A DNA stretch of 64,000 bases from Simiduia aestuariiviva (GTDB lineage: Bacteria > Pseudomonadota > Gammaproteobacteria > Pseudomonadales > Cellvibrionaceae), in the NCBI RefSeq assembly GCF_014192475.1, contig NZ_JACHXZ010000004.1, positions 49,250-113,249 on the forward strand, read 5' to 3'. Position 1 is the first letter of the stretch. Every line of letters starts with the position of its first letter. The notes beneath the pieces are model-generated. The model worked only from the letters and a program-made list of their open reading frames with translations. It ran no database searches and was not told the origin of the DNA. Positions 38,652 through 48,184 of this stretch are shown here, piece after piece. Both the position numbers and the translations under genes were made by a program.

Positions 38652-40235
38652 ATGCAGACCTGTGGCGAATTACTGGCGAAATATCTCGATGCCTACGGCA
38701 TTGAAGTGGCCTTCGGCATCCCCGGCACGCACACCATCGAGCTGTACCGAGGCCTACCTAAAACCAACATTCGCCATGTCACCCCGCGCCACGAGCAGGG
38801 CGCCGGCTTTATGGCCGATGGCTACGCCCGGGTCACAGGTAAACCGGCGGCCTGCATTACAGTGTCTGGCCCCGGCGCGCTGAATATCAGCGGCGCCATG
38901 GGGCAGGCCCTGCAGGATTCTCAGCCCATGCTGGTGATCTCCGCTGACAACAACACCTGGCAGCGCGGGCTGGGCGAGGGTCGACTGCACGAAACTCGCA
39001 ACCTACAAGCGGCCATGGCCGAGAGCGCGCGCTGGGCCCATACGCTCACCCGACCCGATGAATTGCCCAAAGTCATGGCGCGCACCTTTGCCATTTTCGC
39101 CAGCGAACGTCCGGGGCCCGTGCATTTAACCCTGCCGCTCGATGTCATTACCGCGCCCGCCGATCACGTCGCTCTCGATATTTGGCCACTGCCCGCGCGC
39201 CCAGCGCCGGCAGCTAGTGCAATTGCTGAAGCGGCGGCGCTGTTAAACAAGGCCAAGCGCCCACTGTTGGCCTTAGGCGGCGGCTGTGCCGATGCGCAAG
39301 CGCAAACACGCGCACTGGTCGACGCACTGCAAGCACCCGTGAGCCTGACTCACAATGCCAAAGGTCTGCTGCCGCCCGACCACCCTTTGTTGCTGGGCTC
39401 AAATCCGTCTTTTGCGTCTATTCGCCACGAGTTTGAGCAGGCTGACGTGGTCTTGGCCATTGGCACTGAGCTGTCTGAAACCGATTACGACTTTTTCTTT
39501 AAGGGCGACTTCAAGATTCCCGGTCAGTTGATTCGCGTGGATATCGACACGCCACAACTCACCCGCAATTGCCGCCCAGCGCTGGCCATTCAATCCGACA
39601 GTGCCGCGTTTATGGCGGCCCTTACACCACACATCAAAGCCGACCGCCTCACAGCCAGTCAGGCTCGGGTGGCCAGCGCTAAAGACAAGCACTTGAGCGA
39701 GCGCCACGCGGGCTATCAGGCATTTTTAGACTGTTTGCTCGACACCCTGCCCGACGCCATCATCATGGGCGACTCCACCCAACCGGCCTACTATGCTGCG
39801 AATCAGTTTGACGCGCGTGCGCCCCGCAGCTTTGGATCTGCAGCCACCGGCTACGGGACTTTGGGCTGGGCGCTGCCGGCGGCCTTTGGCGCGCGCTTAG
39901 GCGCACCTCAGCGACCGGTCATTGGTTTGCTGGGGGATGGGGGCGTACAGTTTTCCCTCAATGAATTGGCCACTGCGGTGGAAGCGCAAATTCCCGTGGC
40001 CCTGATCATCTGGCACAACAGCTGTTACGAAATGATTGCCATGAATTTCCGCGACGCGGGCATGGCCCCCATGGCCTGCGACATCTACTCTCCGGACTTT
40101 ATTAAAGTCGCAGAGGGCTATGGTTGCCGCGCCACCCGCGCGCAGGATCTTGCATCGCTGGCGCGTGCCTTGCGCGACGCCCAAGACGCTGACGTGCCAA
40201 CCATTATCGAAGTACAGGAAAGCGATTTTATTTAA
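38652..40235 (+). CDS. ThDP-dependent decarboxylase, 5-guanidino-2-oxopentanoate type (AruI-like)
   Basis: A 527-residue member of the acetolactate-synthase/AruI family. It starts with TCGELLAKYLDAYGIEVAFG and has the AruI-like block FGIPGTHTIELYRGLP, where HTxELYRG distinguishes it from true acetolactate synthases. The ThDP-binding GDGGVQFSLNELATAVEAQ lies near residue 430. In Pseudomonas AruI decarboxylates the 2-oxo acid of arginine in the arginine transaminase route. No AruH aminotransferase is in the window. AGGAG precedes the ATG. A single gene, possibly sharing a transcript with tcdA 45 bp downstream. Confidence 0.82.
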   Translation: MQTCGELLAKYLDAYGIEVAFGIPGTHTIELYRGLPKTNIRHVTPRHEQGAGFMADGYARVTGKPAACITVSGPGALNISGAMGQALQDSQPMLVISADNNTWQRGLGEGRLHETRNLQAAMAESARWAHTLTRPDELPKVMARTFAIFASERPGPVHLTLPLDVITAPADHVALDIWPLPARPAPAASAIAEAAALLNKAKRPLLALGGGCADAQAQTRALVDALQAPVSLTHNAKGLLPPDHPLLLGSNPSFASIRHEFEQADVVLAIGTELSETDYDFFFKGDFKIPGQLIRVDIDTPQLTRNCRPALAIQSDSAAFMAALTPHIKADRLTASQARVASAKDKHLSERHAGYQAFLDCLLDTLPDAIIMGDSTQPAYYAANQFDARAPRSFGSAATGYGTLGWALPAAFGARLGAPQRPVIGLLGDGGVQFSLNELATAVEAQIPVALIIWHNSCYEMIAMNFRDAGMAPMACDIYSPDFIKVAEGYGCRATRAQDLASLARALRDAQDADVPTIIEVQESDFI

Positions 40236-40280
40236 TGGTGCCGCTATAATGGCGCCCCGCTCGCCTGCCCGGACCCGCAC

Positions 40281-41099
40281 ATGACCGACGCTACACTTTC
40301 CGACAGCTACCTGCAGCGCTTTGGCGGCATAGGTCGTCTCTACGGACGGCCCGCCCTCGATCGGTTGCACGAAGCGCACTTTATGGTCATCGGTATAGGT
40401 GGGGTGGGTTCATGGGCGGCAGAGGCTTTGGCGCGCACTGGCGTCGGACGAATCACGCTCATCGATTTAGATGAAGTCTGCGTCACCAATAGCAACCGCC
40501 AATTGCACACCTTGGCAGGCACCATTGGTCAATCAAAAATTGCCGTAATGGCCGAGCGACTGCGAGGTATCAACCCTGAGGTCGCCGTGCAGCTCATCGA
40601 CGATTTTGTCGAGCCCGAAAACATCGCGCAATTGATTGGCCGCGATCTGCATATGGTGCTCGACTGCATTGATTCGGCCTTTGTAAAGTCCGCCATCATC
40701 GCGCACTGCAAACGACAAAAAACGCCGGTAATTACTGTGGGTTCCTCCGGTGGAAAAACCGATCCTCGCCAGATCACCTCATTGGATTTGGCAAAAACCA
40801 CCAACGATCCACTGCTGGCTAAAACCCGAAATAATTTGCGTCGGCACTACAACTTCAGTCGCAACGCCAAGCGCAACTTTTCCATCGAAGCCATCTACTC
40901 CACCGAGCAATTAAAATTCCCCGCAGCCGACGGCGGCGTGTGCGAAAACAAATCAGCATTGGGTAGCGAAGTGAAACTCGATTGTGGCGGCGGTTTGGGT
41001 GCGGCCACCATGGTCACGGCAACCTTCGGCATGATTGCTGCCAGTCGTGGCATCGCGCGCTATTTAGCCAGCGCCCCACCTGAACCGACCGATGCTTGA
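40281..41099 (+). CDS. tcdA: tRNA threonylcarbamoyladenosine dehydratase
   Basis: ATP-dependent cyclisation of t6A37 to ct6A in tRNAs that read ANN codons. The 272-residue E1-like protein has the nucleotide-binding MVIGIGGVGSWAAEAL, the adenylation motif DLDEVCVTNSNRQLHTL and the family C-terminal region. A consensus-like -10 TATAAT at 40245-40250 lies 30 bp before the ATG, so the gene may have its own promoter. Its 3' end overlaps the convergent csdE-like gene by 40 bp. TcdA works with the CsdA/CsdE sulfur relay, so the proximity is functional. Confidence 0.95.
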   Translation: MTDATLSDSYLQRFGGIGRLYGRPALDRLHEAHFMVIGIGGVGSWAAEALARTGVGRITLIDLDEVCVTNSNRQLHTLAGTIGQSKIAVMAERLRGINPEVAVQLIDDFVEPENIAQLIGRDLHMVLDCIDSAFVKSAIIAHCKRQKTPVITVGSSGGKTDPRQITSLDLAKTTNDPLLAKTRNNLRRHYNFSRNAKRNFSIEAIYSTEQLKFPAADGGVCENKSALGSEVKLDCGGGLGAATMVTATFGMIAASRGIARYLASAPPEPTDA

Positions 41100-41494
41100 A
41101 TCCGTTTGACCAGCGCGCCAAAGCCATTGGCGCGCGACGGCGATAGGTGTCCATCCAAACCAGACTCTGCAAGCAGGCCCGCCACATCCAACGCGGCAAT
41201 GGCCTGTGCCGTGCGACCATTCACCTGAATCATCAGCAGTGCCGCCAGACCTTTGATAATGCGCGATTCACCGTCCACGGCAAACCAATGGCGATCACCC
41301 TCAGCACAATGCGCCAGCCAAAGTGCCGTATCGCAACCCCGCACCCGCCGCTCGTCGCACCGCATCCAGGGCTTGACTTGAATGCAGTTGCCCCACGCCA
41401 TCAATAGCTTGTACTTTGCCTGCCAGGATCGGCTGGCAACGAGCGTCGCTATATGTAAATCAGTCAGATCATCAACGGGGGCTTGAAAGGGCAT
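41060..41494 (-). CDS. csdE: SufE/CsdE-family sulfur acceptor
   Basis: Accepts sulfane sulfur from a cysteine desulfurase on a conserved cysteine. The 144-residue protein has VRGCDTALWLAH (active Cys54), the family phrase IIKGLAALLMIQVNGRTAQ and LSPSRANGFGALVKRI. ATG 41494 is chosen because GGA lies eight bases upstream. GTG 41506 is also in frame. The distinction between CsdE and SufE is supported by adjacency to tcdA, since tcdA-csdE linkage is known in enterobacteria. No csdA is in the window. Confidence 0.88.
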   Translation of the reverse strand: MPFQAPVDDLTDLHIATLVASRSWQAKYKLLMAWGNCIQVKPWMRCDERRVRGCDTALWLAHCAEGDRHWFAVDGESRIIKGLAALLMIQVNGRTAQAIAALDVAGLLAESGLDGHLSPSRANGFGALVKRIQASVGSGGALAK

Positions 41495-41618
41495 TGCAAG
41501 ATCCACAAATAAAGAGCACTAATGTTAACCCAAGCGGCCGTTGCGCACGTACCTTAACGGCCTGCGTTGCGGTTTACCTTCTACTGACGTAAACCACAGA
41601 CACCTACGGACCAGAGCC

Positions 41619-42233
41619 ATGCGCGATTACACAACCCACTACGGCCCCGTAAGCAAGTGCTTACACTGGTGCATCGCCGGTTTAGTGCTCGCTCTGTTTG
41701 GTTTAGGGTTGTGGATGGTGCAACTGGATTACTACCACACTTGGTATCATCAAGGCCCCGCACTGCACATCAGCGGAGGCCTATTGCTCCTGTTGCTGAC
41801 GCTACTGCAACTGGCGTGGCGGCAGGCAACGCCGGCACCGACGCCACTGGCAAGCCACCCCCACTGGATGCAGCGAATGGCGCTTTGGGTTAAACGCACC
41901 TTACACCTACTGTTGCTGGCACTGCTGCTCACCGGCTACCTGATGACCACGGCCGAGGGCCAAGCGGCGCGATTTTTCGATTGGCCGCTGATCCCCAGCA
42001 TCGCGAAACTTAATGGCGCCGCCGTGGATTGGCTGGGTAGTTTGCACCTGTGGGGTGCCTGGCTGCTAATCGCATTGGTGGCTGGCCACGCGGGCGCCGC
42101 ACTGTTTCACCACTTTGTTCACAAAGACGCTACTCTCAGGCGCATACTGCCCTTCGGGCAGCTACACTCTGACCCCAAACACGACCCCAAACACTCTTCC
42201 AATAACTCAGTCCAAAAAAGGAAAGCACGATGA
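41619..42233 (+). CDS. Cytochrome b561 family protein
   Basis: A 204-residue inner-membrane di-heme b protein with four helices. Conserved histidines sit in [27 protein letters not shown] and [15 protein letters not shown], as expected for two b-hemes. It transfers electrons in the membrane, in this family usually from quinol to a periplasmic partner or superoxide. The start is the ATG 41619, since the upstream open part lacks family similarity. It overlaps the YceI gene by ATGA, which is the common b561-YceI pair. Confidence 0.92.
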   Translation: MRDYTTHYGPVSKCLHWCIAGLVLALFGLGLWMVQLDYYHTWYHQGPALHISGGLLLLLLTLLQLAWRQATPAPTPLASHPHWMQRMALWVKRTLHLLLLALLLTGYLMTTAEGQAARFFDWPLIPSIAKLNGAAVDWLGSLHLWGAWLLIALVAGHAGAALFHHFVHKDATLRRILPFGQLHSDPKHDPKHSSNNSVQKRKAR

Positions 42234-42817
42234 CACTGCCCACTTTGTCTCGCACGCTGTTAGCAGGCGCAAGCCTATGGCTGGCCGCCACTGGCGCACA
42301 CGCAGCGGATTACGTGATCGACAGCAAAGGCGCGCACGCCAGCGTAAACTTTGCGATTCAACATTTAGGTTACAGCTGGCTCACCGGCCGCTTCAATACG
42401 TTTGAGGGCAGTTTTAGCTACGATGCCGAAAAGCCTGCTGAAAGCCAGGTGAATGTCACTATCGATACCCAAAGCGTGGATTCCAATCACGCCGAACGCG
42501 ATAAACATCTGCGCAGTAAAGATTTCTTGAACGCCGACAAACACCCCAAGGCCACATTCGTAAGCACCAAGGTCAGCAACGTAAAAGACGGCGGCTTTGA
42601 ATTAGCGGGCAATTTAACCCTAAACGGTGTCACCAAACCGGTGACCATCAATGTCACTAAAGTGGGTGAAGGTAAAGATCCATGGGGCGGCTACCGCGCG
42701 GGATTTTCCGGCGAAACCAAATTGAACCTGAAAGATTTTAATATCAATTACAACCTTGGCCCAGCCTCGGAAAGCGTCAAGCTTTGGTTGAACGTAGAAG
42801 GCGTTCGCCAAAAGTAA
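42230..42817 (+). CDS. YceI-family periplasmic lipid-binding protein
   Basis: A 195-residue exported protein with a signal peptide ending in GAHAADY and a lipocalin-like barrel typical of YceI ([37 protein letters not shown]). Relatives bind polyisoprenoids such as ubiquinone-like molecules. It is coupled to the b561 gene by a 4-bp overlap, which fits a role in quinone-linked electron transfer. Confidence 0.95.
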   Translation: MTLPTLSRTLLAGASLWLAATGAHAADYVIDSKGAHASVNFAIQHLGYSWLTGRFNTFEGSFSYDAEKPAESQVNVTIDTQSVDSNHAERDKHLRSKDFLNADKHPKATFVSTKVSNVKDGGFELAGNLTLNGVTKPVTINVTKVGEGKDPWGGYRAGFSGETKLNLKDFNINYNLGPASESVKLWLNVEGVRQK

Positions 42818-42825
42818 ATCCGTTG

Positions 42826-42855
42826 TGCGGGCGCCCTGCGCGCCCGCAGCGTTTT
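42826..42855 (+). terminator. Intrinsic terminator after the YceI gene
   Basis: GC-rich 9-bp stem TGCGGGCGC/GCGCCCGCA with a five-base loop, then GCGTTTT, starting about 10 bp past the stop. Confidence 0.7.
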
Positions 42856-42886
42856 AAAAATCCTCCACGTCTGACACGCACACTGA

Positions 42887-43657
42887 TCAACTCAGTGGAC
42901 CAAATAACTCCTGTGCCGCACGCTCTGTGTGTGCATGCAATTGCGCCAGCGATTCACCGCGAAGCTCGGCAACACTATTGGCGATCTTTAATAATTGGGA
43001 CGGCGTATTAATTTCCCCCTGCGATCCAAACACGGGCATCGACGGTGCGTCGGTTTCCAGCAAAAAACTGCCCTGTGGCAAAGCCGCTACCGCAGCGCGG
43101 GTTTTACTTGCCCGCGGGTAGCTCACCACACCGCCAATGCCCAATAAAAATCCACGCTTTATATACTGCAATGCGAGCTCAATACTGCCAGAAAATCCGT
43201 GCACCACGCCGCGCAGGTGAGGAAAGGGTTTTAACATCGCCAGTATCGGATTATGGGCGCGATGGACATGCAAAATCACTGGCAACGTCAAATCAGCGGC
43301 CACTTCAAGTTGCGGACGCAACCAAGATTGTTGTGCGCCCATGGGCACATCAATGGCACCATCGAGCCCACACTCGCCCACCGCAATGGCGCCGCGAGTG
43401 AGCGCTTCACGCAAGCGATGCATAATCATTTCAGGCGCTTGTGTTTGCGCGCCTACCCACCAAGGGTGAACACCGGCCGCCCAATAGGCCCCCGGCAATT
43501 GCACCGCCAACTGTTCAGCACTCGCCCATTGCGCGGGATCAACACCGGGAATTAACACGCGCTGAACCCCAGCCTCACGCGCTGCGGCCCAGTGATTGTG
43601 TGCCTGTGCATGCAGCTCAGGTAAATCCAAATGGCAATGGCTATCAAACCAGTGCAT
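42887..43657 (-). CDS. TatD-family metal-dependent hydrolase
   Basis: A 256-residue TIM-barrel nuclease/hydrolase. It starts with WFDSHCHLDLPE (the His-x-His metal pair), has GECGLDG with the metal-binding Glu, HVHRAHNPILAML, and LLETDAPSMPVFG with the conserved Asp. TatD enzymes degrade DNA and may help in quality control or oxidative damage repair. ATG 43657 has GGAG upstream. A short unrelated-in-DNA remnant of a second TatD gene lies at 47828-47944. It diverges from the lpd-like gene. Confidence 0.92.
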   Translation of the reverse strand: MHWFDSHCHLDLPELHAQAHNHWAAAREAGVQRVLIPGVDPAQWASAEQLAVQLPGAYWAAGVHPWWVGAQTQAPEMIMHRLREALTRGAIAVGECGLDGAIDVPMGAQQSWLRPQLEVAADLTLPVILHVHRAHNPILAMLKPFPHLRGVVHGFSGSIELALQYIKRGFLLGIGGVVSYPRASKTRAAVAALPQGSFLLETDAPSMPVFGSQGEINTPSQLLKIANSVAELRGESLAQLHAHTERAAQELFGPLS

Positions 43658-43816
43658 CAAATAATTTCTCCAAAGGACATAGCACTAACAAAATTAGCGG
43701 TGCTTGGCGATGCAACGCGACCTACACGCAACCAACACACTAGACTACAGAAAATGCGATGAAACAAACACGTTCATAGAGTCTCTAACTCATTGCAGCC
43801 AACAACGGAAATTATT

Positions 43817-45283
43817 ATGCCATCTCAAACAGTGGACATCGCCATTATTGGTGCAGGTACCGCAGGCTTGGGCGCCTATCGGGCGGCCCGCAAATACACG
43901 GACAGTATCCGGCTTATAGAAAGCGGCCCACACGGCACTACCTGCGCGCGCGTTGGCTGTATGCCCAGCAAGTTATTGATTGCGGCCGCAGAGCACGCCC
44001 ATCTCGCACACCACAATGGCGTTTTTGGTGTGGACTACACGCCACCTCACATCGACGGCCGGGCGGTGATGGACCGTGTCAGGCGCGAGCGCGATCGCTT
44101 TGTGGGGTTTGTTTTGGAATCGGTGGCGAGCTTTCCCGACGACCACAAGCTACGCGGACACGCCACGTTTATCAGCCCCAATGAACTGAGCATTGAGCGC
44201 GAGCAAATGGCGCCAATCACAATCAATGCGAAACGCATCGTCATAGCCACAGGTTCCTCGCCACACGTCCCAGAGTTGCTGTGCCCAGCCGGTGATCGAT
44301 TGCTCACCAATGATCACATTTTTGAATTGGAAACCCTGCCGCGCTCAGTCGCGGTTTTTGGGCCGGGGGTCATCGGTTTAGAATTGGGCCAGGCGCTGGC
44401 ACGACTGGGCGCAAGAGTCGCCCTCTTTGGCCGATCCGGCGGCTTGGGCATTGCGCAAGATCCCGAGCTGCGCGATTACGCAATAGACTACTTTAACCGC
44501 GAATTTTACCTTGACCCTAGCGCTTCCGTGTCCGCTGTCCGCCGCACGCAAGATGGTGTCGAGGTGGATTATGTGCACCGCGAACGCGGCGCCATCACGG
44601 AGCAGTTTGATTACCTATTGGCAGCAACGGGACGCCACCCGAACCTCGCCAATCTGAATGTAACTGCGGCAAAACTAGCACTGGATGAGCGAGGTCTACC
44701 GGTGCACAACCGCTACACAGGCCAGTGTGGGGACTCAACCATTTTTATCGCCGGCGATGTCACGGACGATCTCCCACTGCTGCACGAAGCCGCCGACGCT
44801 GGGCGCATTGCCGGCGACAATGCGGGCCGCTCACTGCAACAACTTGCCGACCTGCGCGCCGGCGAGCGCCGCACACCCATCAACATCCTCTTTAGCGATC
44901 CGCAAATGGCCAGTGTGGGCCGGGGTTATCACGCGCTGGAAACCCATTGCGCCAATGGCTACACCACCGGTCAAGTGAGCTTTGAAAATCAAGGGCGCGC
45001 ACGGGTCATTAATAAAAACCGGGGCTTGCTGAAGGTGTACGGCGAACACGGCACCGGATTGCTGCTGGGGGCCGAGATGTTTGGTCCGGCCGCCGAACAC
45101 ATCGCCCATCAGCTAGCTTGGGTAATTCAAATGCGTATGACCGTCAGCCAAGTGCTCGCTCTGCCTTTTTACCACCCCGTGATTGAAGAGGGCGTGCGCA
45201 CGGCACTGCGCGATCTCAATGAACGCTTGCAGATTGGCACAGCATCGGAGCAGGGTTGCTTGGATTGTGGCCCCGGTGCCTAG
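43817..45283 (+). CDS. Dihydrolipoyl-dehydrogenase-like pyridine nucleotide-disulfide oxidoreductase
   Basis: A 488-residue FAD enzyme that oxidises dithiols with NAD. N-terminal GxGxxG (IIGAGTAGLGAYRA), redox disulfide Cys43/Cys48 (CARVGCMPSK), NAD-binding VAVFGPGVIGLELGQALA and the C-terminal dimer-interface motif FYHPVIEEGV with the active-site His/Glu. No 2-oxoacid dehydrogenase genes are near, so it is probably an accessory paralogue and not the main Lpd. The start is set at ATG 43817. The extra codons upstream are unsupported. Confidence 0.9.
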   Translation: MPSQTVDIAIIGAGTAGLGAYRAARKYTDSIRLIESGPHGTTCARVGCMPSKLLIAAAEHAHLAHHNGVFGVDYTPPHIDGRAVMDRVRRERDRFVGFVLESVASFPDDHKLRGHATFISPNELSIEREQMAPITINAKRIVIATGSSPHVPELLCPAGDRLLTNDHIFELETLPRSVAVFGPGVIGLELGQALARLGARVALFGRSGGLGIAQDPELRDYAIDYFNREFYLDPSASVSAVRRTQDGVEVDYVHRERGAITEQFDYLLAATGRHPNLANLNVTAAKLALDERGLPVHNRYTGQCGDSTIFIAGDVTDDLPLLHEAADAGRIAGDNAGRSLQQLADLRAGERRTPINILFSDPQMASVGRGYHALETHCANGYTTGQVSFENQGRARVINKNRGLLKVYGEHGTGLLLGAEMFGPAAEHIAHQLAWVIQMRMTVSQVLALPFYHPVIEEGVRTALRDLNERLQIGTASEQGCLDCGPGA

Positions 45284-45362
45284 GCGGTCGATTGGCAGTG
45301 CCGCTTGAGGGTTTGTGGCTGGCAGCAGTCCTAGTTATAACCATATCCACAAGGACGCCCCA

Positions 45363-47756
45363 ATGATCCGACTACTCGCTACCGGCCTTGCCCTGCTGCT
45401 GGGGCTCACCGCCTGTTCGCCGAACAATTCCAATGCCCCCACCGACAATAGCATTGAATCATTCACCCGCAACATGACGCGGCAAGCCGGCCTTATCCCC
45501 GTCATTTACGACCAAAACTCCGGCAAAGCCTATTTGGAAATCACAAGAAACGGCCCCGAATACATCTACTATTTCAGCCTGCCTCAAGGCTTGGGCTCTA
45601 ATGACATTGGCCTCGATCGGGGCCAACTCATGGACTTGGAAACCAAGCTGGTGCGCTTTGCAGATGCCGGCGATAAAGTACTACTGCAACAACGCAACAC
45701 CTACTACCGCGCCGTAAGTGACAATGACCTTGAACAACAGTCGGTCAGCGAAGCCTTTGCCAGCTCAGTGCTCTGGGGCTTTCCCGTGGTGGCGCGCAGC
45801 GGCGAACAGCTTTTGATAGACGCCACGGAATTTATGTTGCGCGACAGTCATGGCGTGGCGCGCAAATTGAAACACTCCAAACAGGGCGAATACCGTCGCG
45901 ATGCCAGCCGGTCAGCCGTCTACTTGCCACGCACCAAAGCCTTCCCGCGCAATACCGAACTCGAAGCGACAGTAACGTTTACGGGCGACGATCCAGGCGA
46001 GTTTGTGCAGGCAGTTGCACCCGACCCCTATAGCATTAGCGTGCGCATGCACCACAGTTTTGTGGCGCTGCCCGAGGCCGGATTTGAGCCGCGCGCGTTT
46101 CACCCCCAAAGCGGGTTTTGGGCCTTTGAATTTAAAGACTACGCCGCGCCTATCGACGCCGATATGACAAGGCGCTGGATTCCCCGTCACCGATTGCAGA
46201 AAAAAGACCCCAAGGCTCAGGTTAGCGCTGCGATTGATCCCATTATTTACTACTTGGATCCGGGCACACCAGAGCCGGTGCGCAGCGCTCTGATAGAGGG
46301 CGGCCGCTGGTGGAACCAAGCGTTTGAAGCCGCGGGCTACCGCGATGCCTTTCAAATAAAAATGTTGCCCGCCGATGCCGATCCCATGGATGTGCGCTAC
46401 AACGTCATCCAGTGGGTACACCGCGCCACACGCGGTTGGTCATACGGCTATGGGCTCACAGATCCACGCACTGGAGAAATCATTAAGGGCCACGTAACCT
46501 TGGGCTCACTGCGCGTGCGACAGGATTTTTTGATTGCCCAAGGCATGACTGCGCCGTTCGACACCCTCGCTGCCAGCACGCAACCCATGCGCGACATGGC
46601 GCTGGCGCGCATTCGCCAGTTATCGGCGCACGAAATCGGCCACACGCTGGGCATCGCCCACAACTTTGCCGCCAGCCCCAAAGATCGCGCCTCGGTGATG
46701 GATTATCCGCATCCGCAACTGTCTATCAACGACGGAAACATCTCACTGGTCGGAGCCTATGCGGAAAATATTGGCGACTGGGATAAACGCGTTGTCCAAT
46801 ACGGCTACGGCAGTTTTGACAGCGAAACGGCGCGATTAAATTTTATCGCTGAATCTACACAGCTCGGATTCAAATTTATTTCCGATCCCGACAGCCGCAG
46901 CCTCGGCGATTTTCACGCCACTAGCAGCCTGTGGGACAACGGCGCCAACGCCGCTGACGAATTGGCCCGCGTCGTAGAATTGCGAACCAAAGCACTGGCG
47001 CAATTTAGTGACAATGCTCTGGCATTCGGTCGCCCCTATTCCGACTTAGAAGAAATTTTGGTGCCTGTGTATTACTACCACCGCTATCAAGCTGAGGCCG
47101 CCGGTAAATTATTGGGCGGCTATCACTATGACTACGGTGTGAAAACGGGTGCCGCTGCGCAGCAACTCAGTCCCGTATCTGCCGCAGACCAGCGCCATGC
47201 ACTGTCGCAATTGACGCGCACCTTGTCGCCCGATTTTTTATTGCTGCCCGCTGCCATCGAATCGCTGATTCCGCCGAAAGCATATGGCCACAAGAAAACG
47301 CGCGAAAGCACACAGGGCTATACCGGCGCTCTATTGGACCCCTTGGCCATGGCAGAAGCCGCGGCCAATCACAGCCTAAACATCCTGCTGCACCCAGAGC
47401 GGCTGGCCCGCCTGCAGTGGGCCCACGCGAGCGATGACGCACACCTGTCGCCCACTCAGGTTCTCGATAACATTTGGGCAGCGACGGGCACTAATGGGGC
47501 AAAGGGCAAAGCCCTGCTCATCGCACGCCAAACGGAAATTTTAGTGCTGCACAAAATCACGCACTTGCTGGCCAATAACAATCTCACCCCGCAACTGCGT
47601 GGGGTATTCGGGGCGTTCCTGGCGCGCCGTCAAATCGATGCACCGGTTAATACCCACGAGCGACTGCTGGCCGCGATGGTCAATACCGCACAAAGTCTGG
47701 TGGCCAGCAAAGACGCCATCAAGCCCAAGCCCTTACCCCCCGGCTCACCCATCTAG
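45363..47756 (+). CDS. Lipoprotein zinc metallopeptidase, HExxHxxGxxH type
   Basis: A 797-residue lipoprotein: hydrophobic start ending in the lipobox LTAC, then a beta-rich N-terminal domain (about 30-270) and a metzincin-like catalytic domain with the zinc site HEIGHTLGIAHNFAAS near residue 424, followed by DYPHPQL, which may form the Met-turn region. The whole is typical of the large DUF5117/DUF5118-type zinc-dependent metalloproteases of marine bacteria. It is probably anchored in the outer membrane and degrades external protein. It lies 79 bp after the lpd-like gene, so co-transcription is possible. Confidence 0.87.
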   Translation: MIRLLATGLALLLGLTACSPNNSNAPTDNSIESFTRNMTRQAGLIPVIYDQNSGKAYLEITRNGPEYIYYFSLPQGLGSNDIGLDRGQLMDLETKLVRFADAGDKVLLQQRNTYYRAVSDNDLEQQSVSEAFASSVLWGFPVVARSGEQLLIDATEFMLRDSHGVARKLKHSKQGEYRRDASRSAVYLPRTKAFPRNTELEATVTFTGDDPGEFVQAVAPDPYSISVRMHHSFVALPEAGFEPRAFHPQSGFWAFEFKDYAAPIDADMTRRWIPRHRLQKKDPKAQVSAAIDPIIYYLDPGTPEPVRSALIEGGRWWNQAFEAAGYRDAFQIKMLPADADPMDVRYNVIQWVHRATRGWSYGYGLTDPRTGEIIKGHVTLGSLRVRQDFLIAQGMTAPFDTLAASTQPMRDMALARIRQLSAHEIGHTLGIAHNFAASPKDRASVMDYPHPQLSINDGNISLVGAYAENIGDWDKRVVQYGYGSFDSETARLNFIAESTQLGFKFISDPDSRSLGDFHATSSLWDNGANAADELARVVELRTKALAQFSDNALAFGRPYSDLEEILVPVYYYHRYQAEAAGKLLGGYHYDYGVKTGAAAQQLSPVSAADQRHALSQLTRTLSPDFLLLPAAIESLIPPKAYGHKKTRESTQGYTGALLDPLAMAEAAANHSLNILLHPERLARLQWAHASDDAHLSPTQVLDNIWAATGTNGAKGKALLIARQTEILVLHKITHLLANNNLTPQLRGVFGAFLARRQIDAPVNTHERLLAAMVNTAQSLVASKDAIKPKPLPPGSPI

Positions 47757-47763
47757 CCCTTCT

Positions 47764-47798
47764 AGCCCCCTAGCTGTCCACGCACGGCTAGGGGGCTT
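47764..47798 (+). terminator. Hairpin after the metallopeptidase gene
   Basis: Stem AGCCCCCTAGC/GCTAGGGGGCT with a 12-base loop, 7 bp after the stop. It lacks a clear T-run. Confidence 0.55.
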
Positions 47799-47827
47799 AG
47801 TGGCATAGCGCTTTAGGAAATAGCGCT

Positions 47828-47944
47828 CTAGGCGCCAACGCATGGTAAACGGCGCGCTACGCCGACCCCGGTTGCCTCACGCCATAGCGTAATAGCCTCA
47901 TCACCCACTTCCGGAAGATCAAGATGACAATGGCTGTCGAACCG
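47828..47944 (-). pseudogene. Remnant of a TatD-family gene, N-terminal part only
   Basis: Read on the minus strand from 47944 the frame gives RFDSHCHLDLPE followed by about 26 more codons to a TAG at 47828. This matches the first residues of the TatD protein at 43657, but the codons differ, so it is not a fresh copy. The rest of the gene is missing. Confidence 0.7.
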
Positions 47945-48184
47945 CTGGAGATTAGACAACGCGCAAACTCCTTTTCACTAGAACTCAATCAGCGAACATA
48001 TAGTCAATAGTGAAATATAATTAGAGCCAGTTTATAAAAAATTGAAATAAAAGATATATTTCATCGGCAACAGACGGGAATACAATCACACAGCCGGACA
48101 ATTCACTTGACGCATTTGAATCAGAGGCGTAAAACTCAAGGCCTCATTTTGACAAGTTTACAATAATAGGGAAAGGGACTGCCC

